DNA of 64,000 nucleotides, taken from the NCBI GenBank assembly GCA_016720585.1, contig JADKKH010000001.1:124001-188000 (forward strand). The letters are read 5' to 3'. Source of the stretch: Chitinophagaceae bacterium (GTDB lineage: Bacteria > Bacteroidota > Bacteroidia > Chitinophagales > Chitinophagaceae). Shown piece after piece: positions 16,291-25,645 of this stretch. The translations under genes and the position numbers were made by a program. Position 1 is the first letter of the stretch. Each line of letters begins with the position of its first letter. The notes below the pieces were generated by a model that saw only the letters and a list, made by a program, of their open reading frames with translations, did not search any database and was not told the origin of the DNA.

Positions 16291-17631
16291 TTGGAATATC
16301 ATTCGATCCTTATTTCCCTAATTGATTATTTCTCTGGTATTTTCCTGGCTGTCAATCCGAAGGGCACAACTTTTTTAGCTATTACGCTGATTATTTTATT
16401 ACTACTTACGTTCACCATTTCCGGCGCAGAAGTGGCCTTATTTTCTCTGAATAAAAAGGATGTGAATTTGCTGAAAACAAAACAACACATGTCTGCAAAA
16501 CGGATTGTAAAATTACTGGAAGAACCCAAAGAAGTATTTGCCTCACTGTTAATTGCTGGAACACTGGTAAATATCTGTCTCATAATACTGTCTAATTATT
16601 TAATCAACCAGTTTATATCATTTAATAAAGTGGCCGTTATTGTAGAAGTACTTTCCAAAGTGCTGGTCATAGCTTTTGTACTGATTTTTGCCGGCAAAGT
16701 ATTACCCAAGGTTTGGGCAGCACAAAATAATCTCCGGTTTGCCTATGGATCATCGTTGGTGGTGGAAGTAGTGCATGTGTTATTACGGAGAATCAGCAAA
16801 TGGATCGTGAAACTGGCAGATAACATAGGTATGGGTGCCGGCGCTGATAAAACAGAAGCAATGAGTATCCAGGAGCTGGATGAAGCGATTGATATTAAAA
16901 CGGATGAAGAAGCCTCGCAGGAGGAGAAGAATATCATGAAGGGGATCGTAAAATTTGGTAATATATCAGTCAAACAAATAATGAGAAGCCGGTTAGATGT
17001 AAGCGGCATTGAATACAAATCTTCATTTGGTGATGTGATAAAAAGAGTGGAAGAGCTTCATTATTCAAGATTGCCGGTCTATAAAGAAAATTTAGACGAA
17101 GTAGCCGGTATACTGAACACCAAAGATTTGATTCCGTATTTAGCTGAGCCGGAAAATTTTGACTGGCATTCCCTGATGCGGCAGCCCTTTTTTGTTCCTG
17201 AACCAAAACTGATTGAGGATTTGCTGAAAGAATTTAAACAAAAGCATATCCACTTTGCTGTTGTGGTGGATGAGTTTGGCGGCACCAGCGGTATAGTTAC
17301 CATGGAAGATATTTTAGAAGAAGTGATCGGCGAAATCAAAGATGAGTTTGATGAAGAGGAGAGTGTTAACAAAAAAATGGATGATAGTAACTATATTTTT
17401 GAAGGTAAGACCATACTCCATGATATGTGCAAAACGATGAAGTTGCCTATGGATACCTTTGAAAAAGTACGGGGAGAAAGCGAGTCCCTGGCGGGGCTGG
17501 TGCTCGAATTAGCCGGGGAATTCCCGGAAGTAAATTCTGTAATACTCTGCGGAGATTTTGAATTTACAGTAGTACAGGCGGATAATAACCGGATTCAACA
17601 GGTAAAAGTGACCATTAAGCCTAAACAATAA
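16291..17631 (+). CDS. gldE: Gliding motility-associated protein GldE (CNNM/CorC-like)
   Basis: 446 residues from a TTG codon; no ATG sits near the predicted first membrane segment. The N-terminal DUF21/CNNM domain has three or four membrane helices (FLAITLIILLLLTFTISGAEVALFS region). Two CBS domains follow (about 205-330, with SRLPVYKENLDEVAGI and HFAVVVDEFGGTSGIVTMED), then a C-terminal CorC_HlyC domain. GldE supports GldD in gliding and type IX secretion; CNNM homologues handle Mg. It is 11 bp before gldD, clearly one operon. Confidence 0.9.
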   Translation: MEYHSILISLIDYFSGIFLAVNPKGTTFLAITLIILLLLTFTISGAEVALFSLNKKDVNLLKTKQHMSAKRIVKLLEEPKEVFASLLIAGTLVNICLIILSNYLINQFISFNKVAVIVEVLSKVLVIAFVLIFAGKVLPKVWAAQNNLRFAYGSSLVVEVVHVLLRRISKWIVKLADNIGMGAGADKTEAMSIQELDEAIDIKTDEEASQEEKNIMKGIVKFGNISVKQIMRSRLDVSGIEYKSSFGDVIKRVEELHYSRLPVYKENLDEVAGILNTKDLIPYLAEPENFDWHSLMRQPFFVPEPKLIEDLLKEFKQKHIHFAVVVDEFGGTSGIVTMEDILEEVIGEIKDEFDEEESVNKKMDDSNYIFEGKTILHDMCKTMKLPMDTFEKVRGESESLAGLVLELAGEFPEVNSVILCGDFEFTVVQADNNRIQQVKVTIKPKQ

Positions 17632-17642
17632 ATAATTTTCTG

Positions 17643-18245
17643 ATGGATAAATTTTCCCGTTTTTTCTTCCTTGGCCTTGCGGTTTGTTCCTTTTGCTTTT
17701 TTTCCTGTAACAGCGATTATTCAACGGGGAAAAAGAAAGGATATTTTCATATTGATTTCCCCGAAAAAAAATACCAGTTGTTTGATCAACCCGGTTACCC
17801 TTATAAATTTGAGTATCCGGTATATGCCCTTGTAGTAAAGGATTCTGCTTTCTTTGATGATAAAGCTGGTGATTGGTGGATAAATATTGATGTGCCCCGT
17901 TTTGCCGGAAGAATCTACATCAGTTATAAGGCCATTGGCAGTGAAAACAAATTTGATTCTTTGGTACGGGATGGATTTAAAATGGCGTACAAACAGCATA
18001 TGGATGTTTCAACCGGGATTAATGATAGCCTGATACATACACCCAATGGGGTGGAAGGAATTTATTTTTCCCTGGGGGGGAATACCGCCACGGCCAGCCA
18101 GTTTTTTCTGACGGACTCCACCAAACATTTTTTACGAGGGGCCTTGTATTTTGATGCAGCACCAAACACCGATTCCCTGGGTATTGTAAATGATTTTTTG
18201 AAAAAAGATTTGCAACACCTTATTAATACCTTGCAATGGAAATAA
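17643..18245 (+). CDS. gldD: Gliding motility lipoprotein GldD
   Basis: 200 residues. The lipoprotein signal ends in FCFFSCNSDY, so Cys22 is the probable lipidation site. The body contains the GldD features GYFHIDFPEKKYQ and the DWWINIDVPRF stretch. GldD is required for gliding motility and assembly of the type IX secretion machinery in Flavobacterium; its biochemical activity is unknown. It follows gldE with 11 bp between them. Confidence 0.92.
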   Translation: MDKFSRFFFLGLAVCSFCFFSCNSDYSTGKKKGYFHIDFPEKKYQLFDQPGYPYKFEYPVYALVVKDSAFFDDKAGDWWINIDVPRFAGRIYISYKAIGSENKFDSLVRDGFKMAYKQHMDVSTGINDSLIHTPNGVEGIYFSLGGNTATASQFFLTDSTKHFLRGALYFDAAPNTDSLGIVNDFLKKDLQHLINTLQWK

Positions 18246-18272
18246 AAAAGTCCCGGCGGATACTACCGGGAC
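18243..18272 (-). terminator. Rho-independent terminator, minus strand
   Basis: Arms GTCCCGG (18250-18256) and CCGGGAC (18266-18272) enclose a 9-nt loop. On the minus strand a TTTTTTA run (18249-18243) follows directly. It ends the gene at 18296-18784 and overlaps the gldD stop. The stem belongs to the TCCCG...CGGGA palindrome type repeated elsewhere in the window. Confidence 0.7.
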
Positions 18273-18295
18273 AGAGCAGACCGTTGTATGCTTTT

Positions 18296-18784
18296 TTACT
18301 GCTCTTTATTTTCCGTTTTTTTTACGCCTTCTTTTGGCAGTTCCGTTTTTTCCTTTGGCTCAACATAACGATCATCCAATGAACCACGACTGAAAAGTTT
18401 GGTATTTAATTTTCTTTTTTTCTTAGTGCTTTTTTCTGCAGAACCCTCTTTGGAAACCGAAACATTAACCGTGGTTTTTTCAATTCCTTTTCTTTCTTTT
18501 GGGGCAATCTTGTCTTCGTCTGGTATTGGTTTTATAGGTAAATCATACTCCGAAGACTTCGTAGCCTGATTTTTTGCTTTGGTAGTTTTTGGGTTGCTGG
18601 AAATTTCCTTTTTTACTACAGGCTCGGTTTTTTCCCGGGTAACAACAGTAACGGCCTCCGGAACAGGGCTTTCTTTATACATATTCTTAAACTCTTTGTT
18701 CCGGCTTGTTTTCTTGGAATCTACAAAACCGTAAATGCTGGCGCCGATCATTAACGTTGCGCCTACGTACAAGATTGATTTCAT
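18296..18784 (-). CDS. Hypothetical Lys-rich protein with N-terminal membrane segment
   Basis: 162 residues. A short hydrophobic N-terminus (ILYVGATLMIGASIYGFV, residues 4-21) is followed by an unstructured, highly charged region (many Lys, Glu, Ser, Thr). No domain is recognised. It is probably anchored in the inner membrane with the tail in the periplasm. A strong terminator follows the gene. It lies 41 bp downstream of the DUF2306 gene on the same strand. Confidence 0.65.
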   Translation of the reverse strand: MKSILYVGATLMIGASIYGFVDSKKTSRNKEFKNMYKESPVPEAVTVVTREKTEPVVKKEISSNPKTTKAKNQATKSSEYDLPIKPIPDEDKIAPKERKGIEKTTVNVSVSKEGSAEKSTKKKRKLNTKLFSRGSLDDRYVEPKEKTELPKEGVKKTENKEQ

Positions 18785-18825
18785 GGTTGTTTTATTTTAA
18801 AGGTTAAAATATTTTGTTACCCGGT

Positions 18826-19500
18826 TTAAGTTGCAAATGATCGTAAATAATTTTTACCCTGCCGGTAGATGACCCATTCCGCAAACAGCATGTTGCCAAT
18901 TACGCTGATCCAGAGAGATAGCTCATAGTTTTCAAGATGACCCCAGTCCAGCAGATAAAAAACAATATGATAAACCCGGAATGTGACCGCCGTCATCGCC
19001 ATGGCATAGCTGCGTATCATCCACACTTTGTGGGCCATCACATTTTTCTTATGAATGGTGGTTAACCCATTGAGAGTAGTAATAAACCACCAGCCTGCCA
19101 TGAAGAGGAACAACGATCTTTCCCAAAAACTGCCTTTCGCAAAAAATGACATATACAGACCGGTGGGTGCTCCGAGGAACAGGACTATAAAAACATAAAT
19201 TTTGCCAGAAAAGCGGTGTATGGCTTTTGTCTTTTTCAGGATATATCTCGAAAATTGGATAAGGGCGGTAAAAATGCAAAGAGCGCCGGCAAAAATGTGA
19301 ATATAAAAGCAGGTATTATAAAAATTGCTTTTAAACAAAAAGCTTCTTTCTTCAATAAAACTGAAATCTTTGCTAAAGGAAAAATAAGGCAGCGTATTGT
19401 AAATAAGGAGTAAACTCAGACCGGCAACCGGCACCCAGAACAGCATCCGGAAAAAGACCTTTACAGACTTTTGAAGGGTGATTATTCTGGTGTTTTGCAT
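18826..19500 (-). CDS. DUF2306 family membrane protein
   Basis: 224 residues with about six membrane helices. Conserved His residues sit in YIHIFAGALCIFTALIQFSR, KAIHRFSGKIYVF, NVMAHKVWMIRSYAMAMTAVTFR and VYHIVFYLL, the pattern of DUF2306 membrane proteins. Their paired His/Arg residues suggest heme or quinone binding, but no function is established. The gene is divergent from the DUF3109-lutB operon. Confidence 0.8.
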   Translation of the reverse strand: MQNTRIITLQKSVKVFFRMLFWVPVAGLSLLLIYNTLPYFSFSKDFSFIEERSFLFKSNFYNTCFYIHIFAGALCIFTALIQFSRYILKKTKAIHRFSGKIYVFIVLFLGAPTGLYMSFFAKGSFWERSLFLFMAGWWFITTLNGLTTIHKKNVMAHKVWMIRSYAMAMTAVTFRVYHIVFYLLDWGHLENYELSLWISVIGNMLFAEWVIYRQGKNYLRSFAT

Positions 19501-19583
19501 ACAGTGGTTTCAGTGTAGGATGCCACTGCCGGAACTACTCCATAAAAGGGGTTGTTAGAAATGTGTTAAAGGGGTTGATAGAT

Positions 19584-19591
19584 TATCTTTG
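19584..19591 (+). promoter_or_regulatory. Candidate -7 box (TATCTTTG) almost touching the start codon
   Basis: A perfect TAnnTTTG match only 4 bp before the ATG at 19596. If it is a promoter, transcription would begin at or within a few bases of the start codon, giving a leaderless or near-leaderless mRNA for DUF3109-lutB. Confidence 0.45.
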
Positions 19592-19595
19592 TCGT

Positions 19596-20201
19596 ATGAT
19601 AGTGATTGATAACATACTGATAAGCGATGATGTGGTGGAAAAGCAATTTGTCTGTGATTTGAACAAATGCAAGGGCGGTTGTTGTGAAGATGGGGATGCA
19701 GGCGCACCCCTGGATGATGAGGAACTTGAAATTGTTTTGGAAATGTATGAAAAAATCAAACCGTATCTTTCTCCTCAAGCTCTCGCTGAAGTAGAGAAGA
19801 AAGGAAAGTATGTTTATAATAAAGAGTTTGGATGGGTAACGCCAACTCTGGGCAATGACAATGAAATATGTGTGTATGGAAACCGGGGTGAGAACGGGAT
19901 TATTGCCTGTGCTTTTGAACAGGCCTATTATGATAAAGTTATTCCCTGGAAAAAACCTATCAGTTGTCACCTGTTTCCGGTTATAGCTAAAAAAGGCAGG
20001 CACGGAGACTATAACCGGGTAAATTATGAGCCCCGGGAAAAGCTATGCAATCCGGCCTGCGCGTTGGGAAAAAAATTGGAAGTACCCACTTATCAATTCC
20101 TAAAGGAACCTTTAATCAGGAAGTACGGAGAAGAATTTTATGATGCCCTCGATAAAGTGGCAAAAATGCAGGCTGGCAAAAAAGAAACTACCGTAAAATA
20201 A
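19596..20201 (+). CDS. DUF3109 family cysteine-rich protein
   Basis: 201 residues from ATG 19596 (MIVIDNILISDDVVEK); an upstream in-frame TTG is less likely because the family begins here. Cysteines occur in CDLNKCKGGCCEDGD, NEICVYG, GIIACAFEQ, ISCHLFP and LCNPACALGKK, suggesting bound metal or an Fe-S cluster, as in the zinc/iron-chelating CxxCxxCC group. The function is unknown. It precedes lutB by 9 bp and is probably cotranscribed. Confidence 0.85.
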   Translation: MIVIDNILISDDVVEKQFVCDLNKCKGGCCEDGDAGAPLDDEELEIVLEMYEKIKPYLSPQALAEVEKKGKYVYNKEFGWVTPTLGNDNEICVYGNRGENGIIACAFEQAYYDKVIPWKKPISCHLFPVIAKKGRHGDYNRVNYEPREKLCNPACALGKKLEVPTYQFLKEPLIRKYGEEFYDALDKVAKMQAGKKETTVK

Positions 20202-20210
20202 GTATATACC

Positions 20211-21590
20211 GTGAAAGAAACAGCATCAGGATTTATTGCAAAGAGCACGATCAAAGCTGCCGACAAAGAACATCGCCGGAAAATCAATTTTAATATTGGC
20301 AAGTACAATGCTGTGGTGCCTCAGGGAAAACAGCAGTTCAGCGATGTGAACCTCGCCCGGGAAAAAGCCAAGAATATCAAATGGAAAGCCATTGAAACAC
20401 TGGATAAACAATTAGAAAAATTCGAGGCCATCATAACTCGACGGGGAGCAAAAGTGATCTGGGCTGAAGATGCAGCGCAGGCTTTAGCGGCAATCAAGAA
20501 AATCTGTGACGAAAAGAATTGTAAGATACTCGTTAAGAGTAAAAGCATGGTGACGGAAGAAATTCACCTGAATGATTTTTTGGAAAAAAATGGAATTGAA
20601 AGTGTTGAAACAGACTTAGGTGAATATATCCAGCAGCTTGATGGTGAACCACCCTATCATATTGTTACGCCTGCGATGCATAAAAGCAAGGAGGATGTGG
20701 CCAAATTATTTGCTGATAAATTAGGAACCGACCCCAAAGCCACACCGGAACAACTCACTTTAGTTGCCCGGGATATACTCCGCGACAAATATGTACAGGC
20801 AGAAATAGGTGTAACCGGGGCAAATTTTATTATAACTGACATAGGCGGAATTGCTGTAACGGAGAATGAAGGTAATGCCCGGTTAAGCTGTTCCATGCCT
20901 AAAACACATATTGTCATTGCAGGTATTGAAAAGGTTATTCCTGCCATGACCGACCTGGCTTTATTCTGGCCATTACTTTCAACCTTTGGAACGGGACAAA
21001 AAGTGACGGTATATAATACCATCGTTACAGGACCCAGACAAGCTAACGAAACGGATGGCCCGGATGATATGTATGTAATACTATTGGATAATGGTCGTAC
21101 CAATATCCTGGCCAATGAAAAACAGCGGGAAAGTTTATACTGTATCCGATGTGGCGCTTGTTTGAATGCCTGCCCGGTGTATAAAAACATTGGAGGCCAT
21201 ACCTATGCCGCTACGTATAGTGGCCCGATAGGCTCTGTGATCACCCCGCATCTGAAAGATATGGGGGATTGGAAACACCTCAGTTATGCTTCCTCACTGT
21301 GTGGTGCCTGTACCGAAGTATGTGCCGTAAAAATTAATCTCCACGAACTGTTATTAGAGAACCGGCATGAAGCTGTGGATCAAGGTCATGTTTCTATGAC
21401 GGAAAAAATTGCCTGGAAAATGTGGAAACAGGGCATGCTCCGCCGCAAATGGATGAATATGGCAGGCGGTGGAATGAAGAGTTGGGTGGTGAATACATTG
21501 GTGAAAGGCTGGTCGGCACATCGGGGAGATATGGAGTTTCCGAAGAAGTCATTTAATCAATTATGGAAAGAAAAATACGGTAGCAGATAA
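20211..21590 (+). CDS. lutB: Lactate utilization iron-sulfur protein LutB
   Basis: 459 residues from GTG. The N-terminal LUD domain (about 70-300) is followed by two cysteine clusters, CIRCGACLNACPVY and CGACTEVCAVKI, that bind 4Fe-4S centres. LutABC together oxidise L-lactate to pyruvate. In this window lutC is 17 kb away and no lutA is seen. The gene lies between the DUF3109 gene and a deacetylase with 9- and 13-bp gaps, so the three form one operon. Confidence 0.9.
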   Translation: MKETASGFIAKSTIKAADKEHRRKINFNIGKYNAVVPQGKQQFSDVNLAREKAKNIKWKAIETLDKQLEKFEAIITRRGAKVIWAEDAAQALAAIKKICDEKNCKILVKSKSMVTEEIHLNDFLEKNGIESVETDLGEYIQQLDGEPPYHIVTPAMHKSKEDVAKLFADKLGTDPKATPEQLTLVARDILRDKYVQAEIGVTGANFIITDIGGIAVTENEGNARLSCSMPKTHIVIAGIEKVIPAMTDLALFWPLLSTFGTGQKVTVYNTIVTGPRQANETDGPDDMYVILLDNGRTNILANEKQRESLYCIRCGACLNACPVYKNIGGHTYAATYSGPIGSVITPHLKDMGDWKHLSYASSLCGACTEVCAVKINLHELLLENRHEAVDQGHVSMTEKIAWKMWKQGMLRRKWMNMAGGGMKSWVVNTLVKGWSAHRGDMEFPKKSFNQLWKEKYGSR

Positions 21591-21603
21591 TTATTTTCAA
21601 ACT

Positions 21604-22902
21604 GTGATTGTTTTTGCAAATACAATAACTCATCGGCTCAGGTATATTCTGGATTTTATCGGCTCCGAAATTTCAGGTCAAGGCATTTCAGCAACTGACA
21701 AAGTGGAGGATTTTATCAACTATGACGGGCCAAAAATCAATTACAGCCATGAACAGATAACCCGGGAAGAGTTCTGGCTGCAACCCAATGCTTTATTATT
21801 TGAACAAGGAATCAAAGCACAGGCGATTGATTGCTTTGAAGCAAATGGTCACAAATTCTTTTTCAAAACAAAGGGCGATTTTCCTTTCGACATTTTCGCA
21901 GCTTCTTTTTTTCTGCTCAGCCGCTACGAAGAATACCTGCCACATCAAAAAGATATCTATGGCCGGTATGCTCATGAGAATTCGTTGGCGTTCAATGAAA
22001 ATTTTCTTGATAAACCCCTGGTAAATTGCTGGATTGGATACTTTAAAGAACAATTAAAGAACAAATTCCCGTCACTGATATTTAAGGAATCACGATTCCG
22101 CTTCCTCCCAACCTATGATATTGACGAAGCCTGGTCCTATAAACACAAACCCTGGTGGAGAAGTGCCGGAGCAGCTGTTAAAGATCTATTAAAAGGGAAG
22201 TTGGAAAAATTTTCATTACGGAGAAATGTTTTAAATAATAAGGTTGACGATCCCTATGATTCGTACGAATGGATGGATAATCTACATCGGCCCTATACTT
22301 TTAAACCCCGTTTTTTTTTCCTGATGTCTGATAAAAGGGGTAAGTATGACAGAAATATTATGCCTTCTGAAACAGCTTTGCAGGTATTAATCAGGCAATA
22401 TGCTGACAAATACACAATTGGTATTCATCCATCCTGGCAAAGCGGGGAAGATCCTGCCTTGATAAAAAAGGAAATTCAAACAATCGAAAAGATCTCTAAA
22501 ATAAAGATAACTTCCTCCCGCCAGCATTATATAAGGTTTACATTGCCGCAAACTTTCCGACACCTCCTCGTTGCCGGAATAAAAGAGGATTTTTCGATGG
22601 GTTATGGCAGTATCAATGGATTCAGGGCTTCAGTAGCTTCACCTTTTTACTGGTATGACCTGGAAAATGAACAAAAAAGTTATCTTCTGTTATATCCCTT
22701 TTGCTTTATGGAAGCCAATTCTTTCTTTGAACAAAAATCTACCCCGGAACAGGCTTTGGATGATATGCGTCATTATTATAAAGAAGTAAAGGCGGTGAAC
22801 GGGATGTTTATTACAATCTGGCATAATACATTTCTGGGGACAGAAGAAAAATTCAATGGGTGGAGAGATGTGTATAGTCAGTTTGTAAAGGAAATTTCTT
22901 AA
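21604..22902 (+). CDS. Polysaccharide deacetylase family protein (DUF7033-type)
   Basis: 432 residues from GTG, 13 bp after lutB. The N-terminal half is the poorly known domain found in front of NodB-like deacetylases in Bacteroidota (FPFDIFAASFFLLSRYEEYL). The C-terminal half has the deacetylase-like strand FLPTYDIDEAW (metal Asp), YTIGIHPSW (His) and ITIWHNTFLGTE. The family removes acetyl groups from sugars of the envelope; the substrate is unknown. Its stop overlaps the stop of the convergent EamA gene by a TTAA. Confidence 0.75.
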   Translation: MIVFANTITHRLRYILDFIGSEISGQGISATDKVEDFINYDGPKINYSHEQITREEFWLQPNALLFEQGIKAQAIDCFEANGHKFFFKTKGDFPFDIFAASFFLLSRYEEYLPHQKDIYGRYAHENSLAFNENFLDKPLVNCWIGYFKEQLKNKFPSLIFKESRFRFLPTYDIDEAWSYKHKPWWRSAGAAVKDLLKGKLEKFSLRRNVLNNKVDDPYDSYEWMDNLHRPYTFKPRFFFLMSDKRGKYDRNIMPSETALQVLIRQYADKYTIGIHPSWQSGEDPALIKKEIQTIEKISKIKITSSRQHYIRFTLPQTFRHLLVAGIKEDFSMGYGSINGFRASVASPFYWYDLENEQKSYLLLYPFCFMEANSFFEQKSTPEQALDDMRHYYKEVKAVNGMFITIWHNTFLGTEEKFNGWRDVYSQFVKEIS

Positions 22903-23909
22903 ATACCCTCAGTTTCGGGCTGTTCAGGTGGCGGAATAATCTTGAATGCTTTGTTGACCATATAAACTCCCAGCAATGTCACCAACCCTCCAATAGTGAT
23001 GTAGATAGAAATTTTTTCACCAAATACGATCCAGCCACAAAGTACAGCCACGATCGGATTTATATAAGCATAAATGGATGCCTGCTCAGTAGGTAAATTT
23101 TGGAGGGCATATAAATAGCAGATAAAAGCGATCAATGAACCAAACAGTACCAGGTATCCTATGGAGGCCCAGGACTGCCAGGGAATAGTACTTAAGGCGA
23201 TAGAATTACCGGTAAAATGGGTGAATGAAAATAAACAGGTACCTGAAATTAGCATTTGCAATCCGAGGCTGAAATATGGATTAAAGTTGGCTGCCTGCTT
23301 TTTGGTGTACAAAGTTGCGAAGGCCCAGGTCCAGGTGGCAATAAGGGATAATATGATCCCAAAACGAAAATCGGCATTCAGAAAATCCTGCAGGTGGTCA
23401 TAAAAAATAATACATACGCCACTAAAGCCCAGCAAAAGTCCGATTAACGCTTTTCGGGGAAGCTTTTCTTTTGATATGAATAACCCGATTACTACCAGCC
23501 ATAAAGGGAAAATAGCACCCATAATAGAACCCAGGCCAGCTGAAATATATTTTACACCCCAGGTGCTGAGTCCGTTACTCATGATGAAATTCAGGAAACT
23601 TAAAACCAGAATGGGAATCCATTCCATTCCTTTTGGTAAGGGCATTTTTTTGTAAAGAAAGAAACCCACATATAATGTACCCGCAATGAGTTGACGGATA
23701 CCAGCGAGTTGTAAAGCTGGCATGTGACGCACGCCTTCTTTCGACGCTATCCAGGTGGTGCCCCAAAAAAAGCAAACCAGGGCGAGGGCAAAAATGGCTT
23801 TAGACCTCGTTCCTTTTTTCCGGATGGTCAAAGGATTAAAAACCGACAATCTTTTCAAAGAATCGGCAGACGATTGAAGAATGGTTTTATGAAAATCAAA
23901 TAAATTCAT
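22899..23909 (-). CDS. DMT superfamily permease (EamA)
   Basis: 336 residues with about ten membrane helices and two EamA repeats (ALALVCFFWGTTWIASKEG and LSLIATWTWAFATLYTKKQ openings). A hydrophilic 35-residue N-terminus precedes the first helix; a start farther in is possible. The substrate is unknown; relatives export amino acids or metabolites. It converges on the deacetylase gene with a 4-bp overlap of stop codons. Confidence 0.85.
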   Translation of the reverse strand: MNLFDFHKTILQSSADSLKRLSVFNPLTIRKKGTRSKAIFALALVCFFWGTTWIASKEGVRHMPALQLAGIRQLIAGTLYVGFFLYKKMPLPKGMEWIPILVLSFLNFIMSNGLSTWGVKYISAGLGSIMGAIFPLWLVVIGLFISKEKLPRKALIGLLLGFSGVCIIFYDHLQDFLNADFRFGIILSLIATWTWAFATLYTKKQAANFNPYFSLGLQMLISGTCLFSFTHFTGNSIALSTIPWQSWASIGYLVLFGSLIAFICYLYALQNLPTEQASIYAYINPIVAVLCGWIVFGEKISIYITIGGLVTLLGVYMVNKAFKIIPPPEQPETEGI

Positions 23910-23974
23910 GCTCTATATATCTCACCGCCGTTTGGCGGAAGACTTAATAATTTAAAATTTTGAATTGTACTTAT

Positions 23975-23991
23975 AAGCCCCTTTTGGGCTT
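23975..23991 (-). terminator. Hairpin after purH
   Basis: AAGCCC (23975-23980) and GGGCTT (23986-23991) enclose CTTTT just past the purH stop, continuing into CCCC/GGGG symmetry. There is no long T run on the minus strand, so termination is uncertain. The unit resembles the GC-rich hairpins inside purH. Confidence 0.4.
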
Positions 23992-23996
23992 GGGGT

Positions 23997-25628
23997 TTAA
24001 TGTTTAAAATGACGCATACCGGTTATCACCATTGCCAGGTTATTGGCCTTACAATATTCAATGGAATCCGCATCTCTTATCGAACCCCCGGGTTGTATAA
24101 AGGCGGTAATTCCGGCTTCATGTCCCAATTGTACACAATCGTTGAAAGGGAAGAAAGCATCACTGGCCATGACGGCCCCGGTCAGATCAAAATTAAATTG
24201 TTTTGCCTTTTCAACGGCCTGCCTCAAGGAATCGATCCGGCTCGTTTGACCGCAACCTTTACCGATAAGCTGTTTATTTTTTACCAATGCAATGGCATTT
24301 GATTTTAAATGCTTGCAAACAATGTTGGCAAAAGTCAGGTCTTCTTTTTCAGCAACAGTCGTTTCTCTTCCTCCTGTTTCTTTCCATTCACTAAAATTTC
24401 CTTCATCAATGCCTTGTATCAAAACTCCATTCAAGACTGATTTGTATTGTTCTTTCGTTGCAGGTTGACCTTTCAGTTGCAATAGGATCCTGTTCTTTTT
24501 TGATTTTAAAATTGCCAATGCATCTTCATTAAAGGAAGGTGCAATCAATACCTCAAAGAAAATTTCGTTAATAGCTTCTGCTGTTGCTATATCAATAGTT
24601 CCATTGCAAACCAGCACACCGCCAAAAGCACTTTCAGGGTCACCAGCCAGTGCCGCATTCCAGCTTTCTTTTACTGTTGGGCGTTGGGCAACACCACACA
24701 CATTGGTATGTTTGATGATGGCAAATACGGCCTCCCTGCCCTCCGAAGAGAGAGCCTCCCCAAACCCCTCACAAGGAGGGGCTTTAGACTCTGCTAATGC
24801 AGAATGTTTTTTTGAATTTAAAGACTCTGAAGTCCCCCCTTGCGGGGGATTTAGGGTGGCCTCTCTTATCAACTGCATAGCTGCATCTACATCCACCAAA
24901 TTATTATACGAAAGTTCTTTACCATTCAATTGGTCAAACAATTTTTCCAGGTCGCCATAAAATAATCCTGACTGGTGCGGATTTTCACCGTACCGCATGG
25001 CTTTTGGATTTGGAATTGATTCTAAAAAATACAGTGGTGTTGAAGGAGCAAAATACTTTGCAATCGCCACATCATAGTGGGCCACCACTTCAAATGCTTT
25101 GGCGGCAAAATTTTTCCTTTGTTCTAAACGTGTTTCCCCTTTTTGTTCTTTCAGCAAATGTTCCAGCGCAGCATAATCTTTTTTAGCAGCAATAACAACC
25201 ACGTCTTTATAATTTTTGGCTGCGCCACGGATCATAGAGGGGCCGCCGATGTCAATTTTTTCGATAATGGATTTTTCATCTGTCGTTGAGGCTACTGTTT
25301 CTTCAAACGGATAAAGGTCAACGATCACCAAATCAATTTCCGGTATTTGATACTGCTTCATTTCCTGCACATGGGTTGCATCATCTCTTTTACCCAATAT
25401 GCCCCCAAAAACGGTAGGATGTAATGTTTTCACCCTGCCCCCCAAAATGGAAGGGTAGGTCGTCAGGTCTTCCACCGGCACGACCTTCACACCCAGTTTT
25501 TCAATAAATGACTGGGTCCCGCCGGTTGAATAAATGGTTATGCCCAGTTCAGATAAAAGTTGGACAATAGGTTCCAGACCGTCTTTATAAAAAACAGAAA
25601 TAAGTGCTGATTGGATCTTCTTGTTCAT
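23997..25628 (-). CDS. purH: Bifunctional AICAR formyltransferase/IMP cyclohydrolase with an in-frame insertion
   Basis: 543 residues from ATG 25628 (MNKKIQSALISVFYK), against about 505-510 for relatives. The MGS-like cyclohydrolase domain (STGGT, VDLYPFEETVA, DIGGPSMIRGAAKN) is followed by the AICAR transformylase domain (RYGENPHQ, LSYNNLVDVDAA, IIKHTNVCGVA, GGSIRDADSIEYC). It carries out the last two steps of IMP synthesis. Odd feature: about 43 residues (DNA 24729-24858) between MQLIREA and EAVFAIIKH have no family counterpart. They are encoded by GC-rich hairpins and bounded by a GGCCTC direct repeat, a few residues before the catalytic Lys-His. Confidence 0.93.
   Translation of the reverse strand: MNKKIQSALISVFYKDGLEPIVQLLSELGITIYSTGGTQSFIEKLGVKVVPVEDLTTYPSILGGRVKTLHPTVFGGILGKRDDATHVQEMKQYQIPEIDLVIVDLYPFEETVASTTDEKSIIEKIDIGGPSMIRGAAKNYKDVVVIAAKKDYAALEHLLKEQKGETRLEQRKNFAAKAFEVVAHYDVAIAKYFAPSTPLYFLESIPNPKAMRYGENPHQSGLFYGDLEKLFDQLNGKELSYNNLVDVDAAMQLIREATLNPPQGGTSESLNSKKHSALAESKAPPCEGFGEALSSEGREAVFAIIKHTNVCGVAQRPTVKESWNAALAGDPESAFGGVLVCNGTIDIATAEAINEIFFEVLIAPSFNEDALAILKSKKNRILLQLKGQPATKEQYKSVLNGVLIQGIDEGNFSEWKETGGRETTVAEKEDLTFANIVCKHLKSNAIALVKNKQLIGKGCGQTSRIDSLRQAVEKAKQFNFDLTGAVMASDAFFPFNDCVQLGHEAGITAFIQPGGSIRDADSIEYCKANNLAMVITGMRHFKH
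24729..24863 (-). repeat. Composite palindromic element inserted in frame in purH
   Basis: Two hairpins are visible: CCCCC-TTGC-GGGGG (24835-24848) and CCCCTC-ACAAG-GAGGGG (24765-24781), joined by a middle part with a repeated AGACTCTG. The element is bordered by GGCCTC at 24729-24734 and 24858-24863, exactly 129 bp (43 codons) apart and nine-base matched with one mismatch. The direct repeats suggest a target duplication or recombination points. Confidence 0.7.
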
Positions 25629-25645
25629 AAACAGAGGTTGAATGG

